Shown here in pieces: positions 52,304-64,000 of a stretch of DNA of 64,000 nucleotides. The stretch is taken from NCBI GenBank assembly GCA_035944555.1, contig DASZAY010000028.1:1-64000 (forward strand). The letters run 5' to 3'. The position numbers and the translations under genes were made by a program. A model generated the notes under the pieces. It did no database searches, had not been told where the DNA came from, and saw only the letters and a list, made by a program, of their open reading frames with translations. The stretch is from CADCWK01 sp035944555. GTDB lineage: Bacteria; Chloroflexota; Chloroflexia; Thermomicrobiales; UBA6265. Positions within the stretch are counted from its first letter, which is position 1. The number at the start of each line of letters is the position of its first letter.

Positions 52304-53950
52304 TCAGGTACTGCCGGAGGTGCTGCCACCCCCGCTCGATGTCCCGGACGAGACCGTGCTTGAACTCCCAGCCGAAGTCGATGATGTCGTGGACGAGCTG
52401 TAGGCCAGCCAGAAGGGGAAGTAGCCGGTCGTCGCGTAGTCCGGGCTGCCCGTGCCGGTCGCATGCTGGAAGGCCCGGATCGGCTGCCCGCTCTCTCCCA
52501 TCGCCTTGAGCCGCTTTTCCAGGTCGCCGACGAAGCCCATCCCGACGGCGTCCGGCAGGATCGCGTCGATGTCCAGGTCGACGACCCGGTGCTCATCCTT
52601 GGCGGCATCACGGACGCCGTCGCGGTAGGCCTGCCACCGCGCCCGCTCCTCCTGCCCGGCAACGGACAGTGGAGACGTCATCACGCCGAAGACGAAGGCG
52701 ACGACCGCGATCACGGCCAGGGCGGCCGGTGCGGCGAACACCCACGGCGATGGCTCGGCCGTGGCCACGACGACGAACCCGAAGATCGCGAGCACGAGGG
52801 CCACCGCGCTGATGCCGAACAGGCCGCCCTGGGCGCTCGCCGCCTGGCTGTCTGACCAGCCGTTCGCGGCCATCTGTCCCTTGAGGACCTTCTGCGTCGC
52901 GCCGGCCTTGCTGCCCAGCTTCTCCAGTTGCTTGCTGGGGACGAGCCGGTCGCCCTCGGCCAGCTTCTCCAGCTCGGTCCAGACGGCCTGCTCGGCCAGG
53001 TCCGTGATCCCGCTCCCGTCGAGCAGCCGGACCTGGATCTTCGGCTTGCTGAACGTCCCGCCGGCGGACTCCGGCTCAATCGCCAGGTGGTCGCGGGCGG
53101 CGAGATCCAGCAGCGTCGCCGACATCACGGACACCGGTGGCGAACCGGCGAAGATGCTCGCCGCCAGCGCCGGCGTGAGCGAGCCGGGGCGCGTCGTGGT
53201 CGGCTGGGGCTTGGCGGCGTGCGACCGGTTCCGCCGGCCGAACAGGGCCAGCGACCCGGCCGCACCAGAAACCGCCGCGCCGATCGCCGCCCATGGCAAC
53301 CAGCTGTCCGCGGATCGGTCGGAGAACCGCTCCCAGCCGTTGCGGGGCGGACCGTTGACGATGCTGGATTCCATCCGGGTCAACGCGGCGGTCAGGGCAC
53401 CGTAGACATCACCCTCCCGCAGCGACGGGACCATCTCGTCGGTGATGATCTCGGACCGCTCGCCGGCGGGCAGGTTGCCATCGTCAAACGTCGCCCCGAC
53501 CGCGATACCCATCCGGGCATCATTGGGATCACCCGGGTTGCGGTTGATCAGGATCACCACGGTATCGTCGGCGGTGGCCCCGGTCACACTGATCCAGGCT
53601 GATTGGAGCGCGTCGACCTGATCGTCGGTCTCCTCGGTGGTGGCGTCCAGCGCCCGGACGTAGACCATCGCGTCTGCTGGCGTCGACAGCGTTCCCAGCC
53701 GCTCAAGTCGGGCCTGGAGGTCGGCGACCTGGTCCGGGGTGAGCGACGTGCCCGTCTCGTCATAGATCCGCTGGCCCGTGGTCAGTCCCGGGAACGCATT
53801 GGGATCAACGACCTCGGGGTCCTGGGCTCCCGCCACCACCGGAGTGATCAGGCCGATGACCAGCAGCAGGACCAGGAGCGGCAGCGCCACCAGGGACGTG
53901 GCGCATCCCCGTCCCCGTCCGCCGCGTCCGCCTCGCCTCCGTTGACCCAT
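52304..53950 (-). CDS. Secreted/membrane TPM-domain protein with DUF2207-like region
   Basis: 548 aa, GGAGG seven bases before ATG. An Arg-rich N-terminus and a hydrophobic signal (about 16-42) precede a TPM/TLP18.3-like domain (about 50-190; VVDPNAFPGLTTGQRIYDE, VTGATADDTVVILINRN). Then a membrane segment (about 222-240), a helical cytoplasmic region (about 262-370; VMSATLLDLAARDHLAIE), two further hydrophobic segments (about 380-435) and a Ser/Thr/Gly-rich C-terminal tail. DUF2207-type proteins have this winged-helix-like cytoplasmic part followed by two membrane segments. Function unknown; TPM domains may bind metals or assist photosystem II repair in plants. Confidence 0.75.
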   Translation of the reverse strand: MGQRRRGGRGGRGRGCATSLVALPLLVLLLVIGLITPVVAGAQDPEVVDPNAFPGLTTGQRIYDETGTSLTPDQVADLQARLERLGTLSTPADAMVYVRALDATTEETDDQVDALQSAWISVTGATADDTVVILINRNPGDPNDARMGIAVGATFDDGNLPAGERSEIITDEMVPSLREGDVYGALTAALTRMESSIVNGPPRNGWERFSDRSADSWLPWAAIGAAVSGAAGSLALFGRRNRSHAAKPQPTTTRPGSLTPALAASIFAGSPPVSVMSATLLDLAARDHLAIEPESAGGTFSKPKIQVRLLDGSGITDLAEQAVWTELEKLAEGDRLVPSKQLEKLGSKAGATQKVLKGQMAANGWSDSQAASAQGGLFGISAVALVLAIFGFVVVATAEPSPWVFAAPAALAVIAVVAFVFGVMTSPLSVAGQEERARWQAYRDGVRDAAKDEHRVVDLDIDAILPDAVGMGFVGDLEKRLKAMGESGQPIRAFQHATGTGSPDYATTGYFPFWLAYSSSTTSSTSAGSSSTVSSGTSSGGGSTSGST

Positions 53951-54068
53951 GGGAATTCCTCCGCGATGACCGGCGCCCGATCGCGCCGCGCGGACAGTGT
54001 CCCACCGGAAAACGGCGAACGTGTCACGACACCGGAACGGAACCGGGGCAGCACCACCCTCTCGCCGG

Positions 54069-56492
54069 TCAGCTGCCTGGCGTGTTGAGCACGTCCTCCG
54101 GTGCGGGCGGCTGGATGCCGTAGTCCTGGTTGTAGGAGAGGAACGTCCGGATCATGTAGTGCCCGGAGGTGAGCATGAACTCCCCGTGGAGCTGCCCGCT
54201 GTCTACCCCGACCCACCAGACGTACCAGGTCTGAACGTAGCGGCCTTCCGGCACGACGAACAGCACCGCCTGGGCCGTCTCGCCGTTCATCTCCCGCTGG
54301 GCACCCAACTGGAATCCGGTCGCGCCACCGTACTGGTCGTCGATGATCTCGGCCGGGGACAGCGGCTGACCGATGGCTGCCGTCTCCAGCCACGTCACGC
54401 CGCCGTCGGTACTGCGCCAGTTCTCCGCGCCAATCCGCCGCTGGATGGACGGCGTCGGGTCGCCCGTCTGGCCGCCCATGTATCCCTGGATCGTGTTCTG
54501 GTAGCGGGCCGGGCTGGCGCTGTCCGCCGCGACGACGATCTCGTCGTAGACGCCGCCTCCGCCGCCCGGAGATGACAACGTCTGCAGGTTGCGGTAGCCA
54601 CTCGCGCCGCGGACGAAGCTCTCGGCCCGGGCATAGAGTGCCTGGGCGTCGGGGTCGCTGTCCGGCGTCGGGACGGCGTCCTCCCCGTAAAGGTTCGGGT
54701 CCGGCAGCAGGATCGGGAACGCGGCGGTGTGGTCACCGGCACCGGCCAGCCGGACCGTCGCGCGGATCTCCCACCACGACTCGATGCTGAGCTGGTCGCC
54801 CTGCCCGCCCCAGCGCCCGTCGCCGAGCGGCGCGAGGTCCAGCCGGGGCGGGATGACCTGGCCATCCTCGATGGAACTGAACTCGAGGAAGACGCGGCTG
54901 CCATCCGGGATCGGCTGTGGAGAGCCGTCGAGCCCGTAGGCCGAGACGGTGAAGGTGCTCGTCTCGCCCGGGAGCAGCGGATCCAACTGCAGCCCAATCA
55001 GCCCGGCCAGCGTCCCGTCGGACAGCGACGCTGGCTTGACCAGCAGCACATCGCCCGCCGTCTCGTCCCGGACCAGTGCGTCGCCGGTCGGAGGCGAGGT
55101 CATCGCCATGACTGAGGCGGTCAGCACGGCCAGCGCGACGACGATCGACTCCAGCCGCAGCGTCGGGCGGAGCCGGGCCGTCGCCCAGGCAGCGGACCGG
55201 GCCAGCGCCGCCCGGTGCCAGTAGGCGAGTCCGAGCGCGCCCAGCACCAGTCCGCTCTTGATCAGCAGCGTGACCCCGTAGCGGCTGTCCCAGAGGGACG
55301 GGATATCGGGCAGGATGATCCCGGCGTTGGCGATCCCGGTCACTACCGCGACGACGAATAGTCCCAGTGCCCACGGCGAGAAGCGGCGAACCGGGTCGAG
55401 CCGCGGCGCATCCTCGGCGGACGGGCGACCGGACGACCAGCGAACGATGGCCAGCAGGACCAGCCCGCCGAACCAGAGCGCCGTCGAACCCTGGTGCAGG
55501 ATGTTCGACGCGATCGCCGGCCATTGCCAGATGCCGGTCTGCGCGGCGCTGTGGCCGGTCAGCGCCAGCCCGAGCAGCCCGGCCAGCGCCGCGACGAGAC
55601 CGGGCCACTCGATGGCCGGGAGCGCTGAGGGTACGGTGGTTTGGGCGGCGCGATCGGTGCTCGTGGGGACGGCTGTCCCGGCGATGACCCCGACGGCCGG
55701 CGACCCGGTGCGACCCGGCCGCAGCCAGGCGAGGGCGAGCAGCGCGGCGGCCAGGGCGCCGACCGGGCGGAACCACCAGGCGTCCGGCAGCCCCCGGAGG
55801 GTGTTCGCGAGCGATGCTCCGCCGCCATCGAACGGCGGGAACGCCAGCTGGAGCGGGATCTCGGCCAGCGTCGCGATGAGCGCGACCGCGGCCCCGCCGA
55901 GTGCCACCCGCCGCGCCAGGGGCGGCGTGCCCATCCCGCGCTCCCCTGCCCCGCCGGCCCGCGGGCGGGCGAGCAGTCGCGCGACGAAGAATGCTCCGGC
56001 AGCAATCGCAAGCCCGGCGAAGGTCAGCCAGCGGGTGATGACGGCCCAGGCGGCGGGGTTCTCTCCCTCGGTCGTGGCGGCGCCGGCCGTCGGTCCGCCG
56101 CCGACCCGGAAGCTGTACGACCCCGAGATCGTGTGGCCGTCCGTCGCGGAGCGGTTGGCCCAGACGACGGTGTACGTCTGGAAGCCCAGCCCGGAGAAGG
56201 TTGCGGTGACGTGCATCGGGTCGGCCGGGTCGACGGTGAGCGAGGTGGGCTGGATGACGCTGTTGTCGGACGGCCGGAGTGTGACGGAGAGGGTGCCGTC
56301 GTCACCGTTGACCGGCTCGGTGAACCAGAGATCGACCTGCTCGGGCGGGGCGGCCAGCAGCGCCCCCTGTGCCGGTTCGCTGCGGCCGAGTTCAGCGTGG
56401 GCACCAGCCGACGCGGCCCCGCCCAGCAGCACACCGAGGGCGAGCAGGAGCGTGACGAGGGGACCGAACGGACGGCGATACGGTCTGTTCAC
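54069..56492 (-). CDS. CopC-CopD copper protein fusion with extra C-terminal lipoprotein-carrier-like domain
   Basis: 807 aa from GTG 56492 (AGAAGG upstream). Signal peptide 1-34 (AGAHAELGRSEP); cleavage would expose His as the first mature residue. This His plus SATDGHTISG (Asp/His) form the Cu(II) histidine-brace of CopC (to about residue 125). The CopD part follows (about 145-470) with eight or so membrane segments and the conserved WLTFAGLAIAAGAFF and HQGSTALWFGGLVLL. The C-terminal 330 residues are additional: an Ig-like domain, then a LolA/LppX-like domain (about 600-800; FVRGASGYRNLQ, ENWRSTDGGVTW). Such a triple fusion suggests copper uptake coupled with an outer lipid- or protein-carrier role. 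Confidence 0.75.
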   Translation of the reverse strand: MNRPYRRPFGPLVTLLLALGVLLGGAASAGAHAELGRSEPAQGALLAAPPEQVDLWFTEPVNGDDGTLSVTLRPSDNSVIQPTSLTVDPADPMHVTATFSGLGFQTYTVVWANRSATDGHTISGSYSFRVGGGPTAGAATTEGENPAAWAVITRWLTFAGLAIAAGAFFVARLLARPRAGGAGERGMGTPPLARRVALGGAAVALIATLAEIPLQLAFPPFDGGGASLANTLRGLPDAWWFRPVGALAAALLALAWLRPGRTGSPAVGVIAGTAVPTSTDRAAQTTVPSALPAIEWPGLVAALAGLLGLALTGHSAAQTGIWQWPAIASNILHQGSTALWFGGLVLLAIVRWSSGRPSAEDAPRLDPVRRFSPWALGLFVVAVVTGIANAGIILPDIPSLWDSRYGVTLLIKSGLVLGALGLAYWHRAALARSAAWATARLRPTLRLESIVVALAVLTASVMAMTSPPTGDALVRDETAGDVLLVKPASLSDGTLAGLIGLQLDPLLPGETSTFTVSAYGLDGSPQPIPDGSRVFLEFSSIEDGQVIPPRLDLAPLGDGRWGGQGDQLSIESWWEIRATVRLAGAGDHTAAFPILLPDPNLYGEDAVPTPDSDPDAQALYARAESFVRGASGYRNLQTLSSPGGGGGVYDEIVVAADSASPARYQNTIQGYMGGQTGDPTPSIQRRIGAENWRSTDGGVTWLETAAIGQPLSPAEIIDDQYGGATGFQLGAQREMNGETAQAVLFVVPEGRYVQTWYVWWVGVDSGQLHGEFMLTSGHYMIRTFLSYNQDYGIQPPAPEDVLNTPGS

Positions 56493-57027
56493 GGTGAAGC
56501 CTTCTAAGGAAGCAGGTGAATGGTGGCGAGGACGAACTGCCTCCGGGAAGTGTAGTAGCCACACGGGCGCCGGCCGGCGGGCTTGGGTCGCGGTTCCCGA
56601 CCGGCGGATAGGGCACCCCGAGGACGGGATCAGACGTCGGCCATTAGTCCTGTCCGGGTCTCGACCGGCCGGGTATCACCGGTACTGGTCAAGGGATTGC
56701 ATGACGATGTTGACTCCCTGCACAAGGGATCTGAACCGGGACACTGGCCCGGAACATCACCCTGTGTCGTACGTTCGCCGGTAGAGGCAGGGTAGCGATG
56801 ACCGTGCGAACAGGTAGCGTCCGACTCCGCGGCAGCGATAGACTATCCGCATCTGACCACGAGTCACCGTCGTCCCGTCGCAATCTGCCGCCCGTGTCAT
56901 CCGGGTCGTGTTCCGCCCCTGAGGTCCGATCAGGGACCAGAGCGGACCGACCCGGCCTGATCGGCCCCACCGAGGGGATCGTGCCTCCGTCGTCGATGGG
57001 GAGCGGTGCGAAGGGGGTGCATACCCG
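56493..57027. other. Intergenic region, 535 bp, divergent promoters of copCD and lon
   Basis: It contains both promoters. A TTGACT (56710-56715) may be the -35 of a lon promoter but no -10 at good spacing was found. No CIRCE element or other heat-shock operator is visible. A 78-codon frame at 56798-57031 overlaps the lon start by four bases but lacks domain features or a ribosome-binding site. Confidence 0.4.
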
Positions 57028-59676
<2,649 letters not shown>

Positions 59677-59710
59677 CCGTCGCGGAAACCGGAACACAAG
59701 GGCATGCGAC

Positions 59711-59735
59711 ACGCCGGCGGGCTTCCCGTCGGCGT
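59711..59735 (+). terminator. Hairpin after lon
   Basis: Eleven-bp arms (59711-59721 with 59725-59735, one G-T pair, three-base loop), 34 bases after the lon stop, followed by TCGTCGTTCC. A moderate intrinsic terminator. Confidence 0.55.
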
Positions 59736-59855
59736 TCGTCGTTCCCGGACCCGGTTTACGGATCAGCCCAACGGCGCGACACTGGCCCGGTTGCAGAACA
59801 CCCATCCCCGGAGACCGCAGACAGATCACTTCGGGTCCACCTACAAGGAGACGCC

Positions 59856-60857
59856 ATGACAACGGAGCAGACGACCGGGACGCGCTGGGGCATCCTCGGG
59901 CCGGGCGGCATCGCCCGGCGGTTCGCGACCGGCATCCAGTCCGCGAAGGACGCCCGGATCGTCGCGGTCGGCTCGCGGTCGGCCGAGGGCGCCGAGAAGT
60001 TCGCCGGTGAGTTCGACGTCCCCAACCGGCACGCGTCCTATGAGGCGCTGGTCGCCGACCCGGAGGTCGACGTCATCTACGTCTCGACCCCGCATCCCTA
60101 CCACCGGGACGCCGTGCTGCTCGCCCTGTCGGCCGGCAAGCCGGTGCTCTGTGAGAAGCCGTTCACCGTCAATGCCGCCGAGGCGGAGAACCTGATCCGC
60201 GAGGCGCGGGCGCGAAACCTCTTTCTGATGGAAGCGATGTGGTCGCGCTTCTTCCCGGCCATGGTCCGGTTCCGCGAGCTGATCGCCGAGGGCGCGATTG
60301 GGGAGCCCCGGCAGCTGCATGCCGACTTCGGCTTCCGTGCTTCGCTCAACCCGGAAGGGCGCCTGTTCAAGCGTGAGCTGGGCGGTGGGGCGCTGCTGGA
60401 CGTCGGCGTCTATGTCGTCTCGCTGGCCTCGATGGTGTTCGGCGAGCCGGACGATATCACCGGAACGGCCCATATCGGCGAGACGGGCGTCGACGAGCAG
60501 ACGGTGATCGGGCTGCGCTACCCCGGCGGCCAGCTGGCCCAGCTCTCCTGTGCGGTCCGGACCGCCACCCCGGTCCAGGCAACGCTGTATGGCACTGATG
60601 GGTCGCTGTCGATCGAGAGTCCGTGGTACTCCCCCGCGCAGCTGACGCTGCGACAGACCGGGAAGGACGAGCAGCGGATCGATCTGCCATTCGTGGGCAG
60701 CGGGTTCAACTACGAAGCCGAGCATGTCGGACAGTGCCTGCGGGATGATCTGACCGAGAGCCCGATCATGCCGCTCGATGAGACGCTGTCGATCATCCGG
60801 ACGCTGGATCGCGTCCGGGAGCCGTGGGGGTTGCGCTACCCGGCCGACGATCGCTGA
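59856..60857 (+). CDS. Gfo/Idh/MocA-family NAD(P)-dependent oxidoreductase
   Basis: 333 aa. N-terminal Rossmann fold WGILGPGGIARRFATGI (G-x-G-x-x-A variant of the dinucleotide loop), VIYVSTPHPYHRD, and the EKP motif LCEKPFTVNA with the catalytic Lys. The C-terminal alpha/beta domain includes GGGALLDVGVYVVS, where D/H in DVGVY aligns with the D-x-x-x-H catalytic region (here Y/V in place of the usual His), similar to dihydrodiol-dehydrogenase-like members. AAGGAG precedes the ATG. It is followed by an aldo/keto reductase gene 88 bases on, suggesting cooperating sugar or cyclitol metabolism. Confidence 0.85.
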   Translation: MTTEQTTGTRWGILGPGGIARRFATGIQSAKDARIVAVGSRSAEGAEKFAGEFDVPNRHASYEALVADPEVDVIYVSTPHPYHRDAVLLALSAGKPVLCEKPFTVNAAEAENLIREARARNLFLMEAMWSRFFPAMVRFRELIAEGAIGEPRQLHADFGFRASLNPEGRLFKRELGGGALLDVGVYVVSLASMVFGEPDDITGTAHIGETGVDEQTVIGLRYPGGQLAQLSCAVRTATPVQATLYGTDGSLSIESPWYSPAQLTLRQTGKDEQRIDLPFVGSGFNYEAEHVGQCLRDDLTESPIMPLDETLSIIRTLDRVREPWGLRYPADDR

Positions 60858-60945
60858 TCCTCGTCCGTCACCTCGCCGCGACGGCGTGGCCGTTGCGGGA
60901 TCGTTCCTGGTCGACCGCAACCAGTCCAGATGAGGAGTGCACCCC

Positions 60946-61917
60946 TTGGAATACGGACGAATCACCAACGTCAGCAAGCCGGTGTCGCGGATCGTGCAGG
61001 GCACGATCATGCTCAAGGTCGAGGACAAGGAGCAGGGGTTCCAGCTGCTGGACGATGCCCTCGCCGCCGGGATCACCGCCTTCGACACCGGACGGTCCTA
61101 CGGCAACAACGAGCTGCTGTTCGGCGAGTGGGTCGCGTCGCGTGGTGTCCGGGACCAGGTGATGGTGCTGGGCAAGGGCGCCCACCCGTCCGGGGGCAAG
61201 GACCGCCGCGTCAACGCGATCGACATCCAGGACGACATCGACACGTCATTGAAGACGTTCGGGTTCGATCACATCGACCTCTACATCCTCCACCGGGACA
61301 ACGAGGAGACGCCGGTCGGTGAGATCGTCGAGGTGCTGGATCGCAACCACAAGGCGGGCAAGATCGGCGGCTACGGCGGGTCGAACTGGACGCACCACCG
61401 GGTCCGCGAAGCCAACGAGTACGCGGCGGCCAACGGGCTGACCCCGTTCGTCGCGTCGTCGCCGAACCTCAGCCTGGCCGTCTGGAAGCAGCCGCCGTGG
61501 GCGGGATGCGTCTCGATCGCCGGGCCGGACAACGTTGACGCCCGGCAGTGGTACGCCGACAACGACATCGCGGTGTTGCCGTGGTCGTCGCTGGCCGGCG
61601 GGATGATGACCGGGCGCTTCCGGCGGGACAACCTCGACTCCTTCACGGAGTACCTCGACCTGAACTCGATCGAGGCCTACGCCACGGAGGACAACTTCCG
61701 GAAGGTGGACCGGCTGGAGGAGCTGGCGAAGCACCGCGACTCCACCATCCCCCGGGTCGCGCTGGCGTACGTCTTTGACCAGCCAATGAACATCTTCCCG
61801 CTGGCCGCTCCACGCTCCGCCGAGCAGATCGCGGACAACGCCGAGGCGCTCAAGCTGAAGCTGTCGCCGGAGGAGATCGCCTGGCTGGAGTTGCGGACCG
61901 ACGAGCGCCCCTTCTGA
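60946..61917 (+). CDS. Aldo/keto reductase
   Basis: 323 aa TIM-barrel enzyme. The start is TTG 60946 (LEYGRITNVSKP), ten bases after GAGGAG; GTG 60937 sits on the ribosome-binding site. The catalytic tetrad is recognisable as D in AFDTGRSYGN, Tyr in the same loop, K in VLGKGAHPS, and H in YILHRDN. The cofactor region YGGSNWTHHRVREAN and FPLAAPRSAEQIADNAEAL near the C-terminus fits NADPH-binding AKRs. Substrate unknown. It ends five bases before the stop of the convergent sensor kinase. Confidence 0.87.
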   Translation: MEYGRITNVSKPVSRIVQGTIMLKVEDKEQGFQLLDDALAAGITAFDTGRSYGNNELLFGEWVASRGVRDQVMVLGKGAHPSGGKDRRVNAIDIQDDIDTSLKTFGFDHIDLYILHRDNEETPVGEIVEVLDRNHKAGKIGGYGGSNWTHHRVREANEYAAANGLTPFVASSPNLSLAVWKQPPWAGCVSIAGPDNVDARQWYADNDIAVLPWSSLAGGMMTGRFRRDNLDSFTEYLDLNSIEAYATEDNFRKVDRLEELAKHRDSTIPRVALAYVFDQPMNIFPLAAPRSAEQIADNAEALKLKLSPEEIAWLELRTDERPF

Positions 61918-61921
61918 TCGA

Positions 61922-64000
61922 TCAGGCCGGACCCGGCCGGGCATTGAACGGAATCGTCGTGCCCGGACCGGACATGGCCCGAGCGGGCAGACCCGGTCGG
62001 ACACCTGTTCGGTTCACGATCGGGAGACGGACCAGGAACGCGGCTCCCGATCCCGGTTCGGAGCGGACCGAGATGACTCCGCCGTGAGCTTGGGCGATCT
62101 CCCGGGAGATGTAGAGGCCAAGACCCAGGCCGCTACTGCTGGATTGATCGTCCACTCGGCCCTGGGTGAGCACCTCGAAGATCATGTCCAGATCCTGGGC
62201 CGCGATACCGGGGCCGTAGTCACGGACTTCGAGGACGGCGTCGTCCGCTATCCGCCGGAGGGACACGTCGATCTGCTTGCTGTCCGGCGCATGCCTGATG
62301 GCATTGGACAGCAGATTGAGGACAACCTGTTCCAGTCGGAGCTGGTCCCCATGGACGATGAGGGTCGGGGTGTCGGACGTCACATTGATCGTATGATCCA
62401 TGGTCGCGTCCCGCATGGTTTCCACGACCCGCATGGTCTCGACGACCCCGTCGACCAGCGCGACCAGGTCAACCGGCTCCAGGACCAGGTTCAGCTTGCC
62501 GGTGCGGAGGCGGCTGACGTCCATCAGCTGATCCACGAGGCGTGACTGACGCTGAGCCTGGGTCAGGGCACGCTCAAGCGTCCGACTGAGCCGCTCGTCG
62601 GCTACGCGGTCGGCTCGCCGCCGGGCAAGTTGCAGATAGCCCTGGAGCGCGGTCATCGGAGACCGGAGCTCATGCCCGGCGATATGGAGGAACTGCTCTT
62701 CCAGTCGTCGCAGGCGCCGGTCGGTCGTCTCGCGCATGACGAGCACTCCCCCGATCCCGTCACCCCCCATGAGCGGGCTTCCGGTGGCCTCGAACCAGCG
62801 GCTCCCGATCTCCCGGTCCATGACCGTGAATTCGGTCTGGAATGCCTCGCCCCGGGCTGCCCGTCTCTGTGGCGTCGACTCCGGATCGAGCGGGACGCCA
62901 CGCTCATCGGAGATCAGCAACTGACCTCCGAAGCTGGTGAGCAACTGCTCGTATGCCTGGTTGGACTGCACGACGCTCCCCGACCGGTCAACCACCAGGA
63001 CGGCCTCGCCGATGCTGGCAAGGATCGCCGAAAGACGTGCGCGTTCGGAGTCGTTGAGGTCGGCCAGTTCCTCGAGCTCGACGCTCCGTACGCTGAGCTC
63101 CTCGTTGGTGGCGTTGAGCTCCTCGAGGGTTGCCTGGGTTTCCTCGTTGAGCGTCTCAAGCTCCTCGTTGGTCGCCTGAAGCTCCTCGTTGAGCGTCTCG
63201 ATCTCTTCGGTCGATACCTGGGCCGCCGCATTGACGATCCGGAGCTCCTCGCCCTGCTCCCGGAGCTCGTCGACGGTATCACTGAGTTCACGGTTGGCGG
63301 CGAGGAGCTGGCGGTTGGCAGTGACCATCCGGTCGACGGTTGCCCGCAGATCCGTGGATTCCTCGTTCAGGCGGGACGAGAGGGTCGCTAGCGACTGCTC
63401 CATCGCGACGGTTTCGGAAACATCCTTGACCGTCAGCAGGACGCTCCTGAGGACGTCGTTCGCGTCCCGCTCTTCTGCCGAGCACCTGATCGTCAGGGTG
63501 CGCTCGTCGCCCGTGGCGGGTTCGGTAACCAGCACCCGGGAAAGCTCCGCAGGACCACCTTCCCGGAACACCCCATCGATGACGGAGCGCAGATCGGCCG
63601 ACGGGACCTGGCTGGCCATGTGGATCAGGTCGTTCTCGAGCGCGACGCCATGGATCCCGAGTAGCTGCCTGGCGGGACCGTTGATGAAGGTGATGTCGTA
63701 GTTCCGGTCGACGACGACGAGACCAATCTCGAGGTGACGCAGGATGGATTCAAACCGGGTGCTGCTCGACTGGGCCCGTTCTGCCTGGCGGTTGGCATCC
63801 CGGCGGGCATGCTCCGTCGACGACTGGATGGAGCGCTGGGCCTTGGCGGTCTGGGTCCCGCCGGTGATCGTGCTGACTGGCCACGATGCGCGGATCGCCG
63901 GTCGCGGGCCCTCCCGGCGGTAGACCCGGAAGCGCCGGTCCTGGATCCGGAACATCTCGTTGGCCAGGCGGGGCGTCTCGGAAGTACCAAGGACCAGATA
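61922..64000 (-). CDS. CheR-PAS-histidine kinase fusion (5' end outside window)
   Basis: 692 codons remain; the 5' end is beyond the right edge. The first visible residues YLVLGTSETPRLANEMF look like the C-terminal strand of a CheR methyltransferase (L-x-LG-x-SE). A linker follows, PAS 1 (about 83-215; GLVVVDRNYDITFING), a heptad-rich coiled coil with NEELQATNEELETLNEE (about 255-310) that is typical of CheB/CheR-PAS fusions, PAS 2 (about 325-430), HisKA with H443 (IAGHELRSPMTALQGY) and HATPase with N box NLLSNAIRHAP, G1 DYGPGIAA and G2 GLGLGLYISR. The C-terminus is a short unstructured tail. It probably senses signals and phosphorylates a response regulator not in this window. Confidence 0.85.
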   Translation of the reverse strand, partial: YLVLGTSETPRLANEMFRIQDRRFRVYRREGPRPAIRASWPVSTITGGTQTAKAQRSIQSSTEHARRDANRQAERAQSSSTRFESILRHLEIGLVVVDRNYDITFINGPARQLLGIHGVALENDLIHMASQVPSADLRSVIDGVFREGGPAELSRVLVTEPATGDERTLTIRCSAEERDANDVLRSVLLTVKDVSETVAMEQSLATLSSRLNEESTDLRATVDRMVTANRQLLAANRELSDTVDELREQGEELRIVNAAAQVSTEEIETLNEELQATNEELETLNEETQATLEELNATNEELSVRSVELEELADLNDSERARLSAILASIGEAVLVVDRSGSVVQSNQAYEQLLTSFGGQLLISDERGVPLDPESTPQRRAARGEAFQTEFTVMDREIGSRWFEATGSPLMGGDGIGGVLVMRETTDRRLRRLEEQFLHIAGHELRSPMTALQGYLQLARRRADRVADERLSRTLERALTQAQRQSRLVDQLMDVSRLRTGKLNLVLEPVDLVALVDGVVETMRVVETMRDATMDHTINVTSDTPTLIVHGDQLRLEQVVLNLLSNAIRHAPDSKQIDVSLRRIADDAVLEVRDYGPGIAAQDLDMIFEVLTQGRVDDQSSSSGLGLGLYISREIAQAHGGVISVRSEPGSGAAFLVRLPIVNRTGVRPGLPARAMSGPGTTIPFNARPGPA

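Overview
This is a high-GC chromosomal window from a bacterium that I read as a member of the Chloroflexota, most likely class Thermomicrobia (Sphaerobacter-like). Reasons: very high GC, GTG/TTG starts, F420-type PPOX and luciferase-like enzymes, a DUF2419 queuosine-salvage protein, Dol-P-Man-type protein O-mannosylation genes and LPXTG-type surface protein together in one genome. The assignment is an inference from gene content; no 16S rRNA gene is present. The window holds a probable replication origin (about 17.92-18.30 kb): at least six DnaA-box-like 9-mers followed by an AT-richer stretch. The classical origin block rpmH-rnpA-yidD-yidC-jag-(pfkB)-mnmE lies to its right, and dnaA is not in the window.

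Layout. 1-5.4 kb (minus strand): an LPXTG-anchored surface protein running off the left edge, with its own promoter and very biased codon use, then a second secreted Cna-B-like protein and a small unknown gene. 5.8-11.7 kb: a YtxH protein, MidA-type methyltransferase, DUF2891 protein, a small YtxH-like gene, tRNA-Cys with a perfect 21-bp hairpin, and purD. 11.9-16.4 kb: a nuclease-like/LOTUS-like protein, an LLM oxidoreductase, two tandem PPOX proteins, and a divergent csoR/copZ copper pair with a visible operator. 16.5-19.5 kb: an internally duplicated membrane protein, oriC and the queuosine salvage enzyme. 19.7-26 kb: the origin-linked protein-insertion and RNA-processing block. 26-31.5 kb: nhaA with a structured leader (H-type pseudoknot plus terminator), gltX, a rhodanese, and a divergent MarR pair. 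31.5-37.7 kb: a membrane dipeptidase gene broken by three single-base losses, a coupled nucleotidyltransferase/phosphotransferase pair, a KimA-type transporter and a cupin.

37.9-50.6 kb is the most distinctive block: two paralogous polytopic membrane proteins, a polyprenyl-phosphate mannose synthase, and two giant proteins (1160 and 1116 aa), each a fusion of two GT-C glycosyltransferase modules. The last ends in a PMT-type protein O-mannosyltransferase. Together they look like a surface-protein glycosylation locus whose substrates could include the Ser/Ala/Thr-rich surface proteins at the left edge. 51-64 kb: azlCD, a TPM/DUF2207 protein, a CopC-CopD fusion with an extra lipoprotein-carrier-like domain, lon, a Gfo/Idh/MocA oxidoreductase, an aldo/keto reductase, and a CheR-PAS-histidine kinase fusion that runs off the right edge.

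No CRISPR array, insertion sequence, prophage or rRNA gene was seen.
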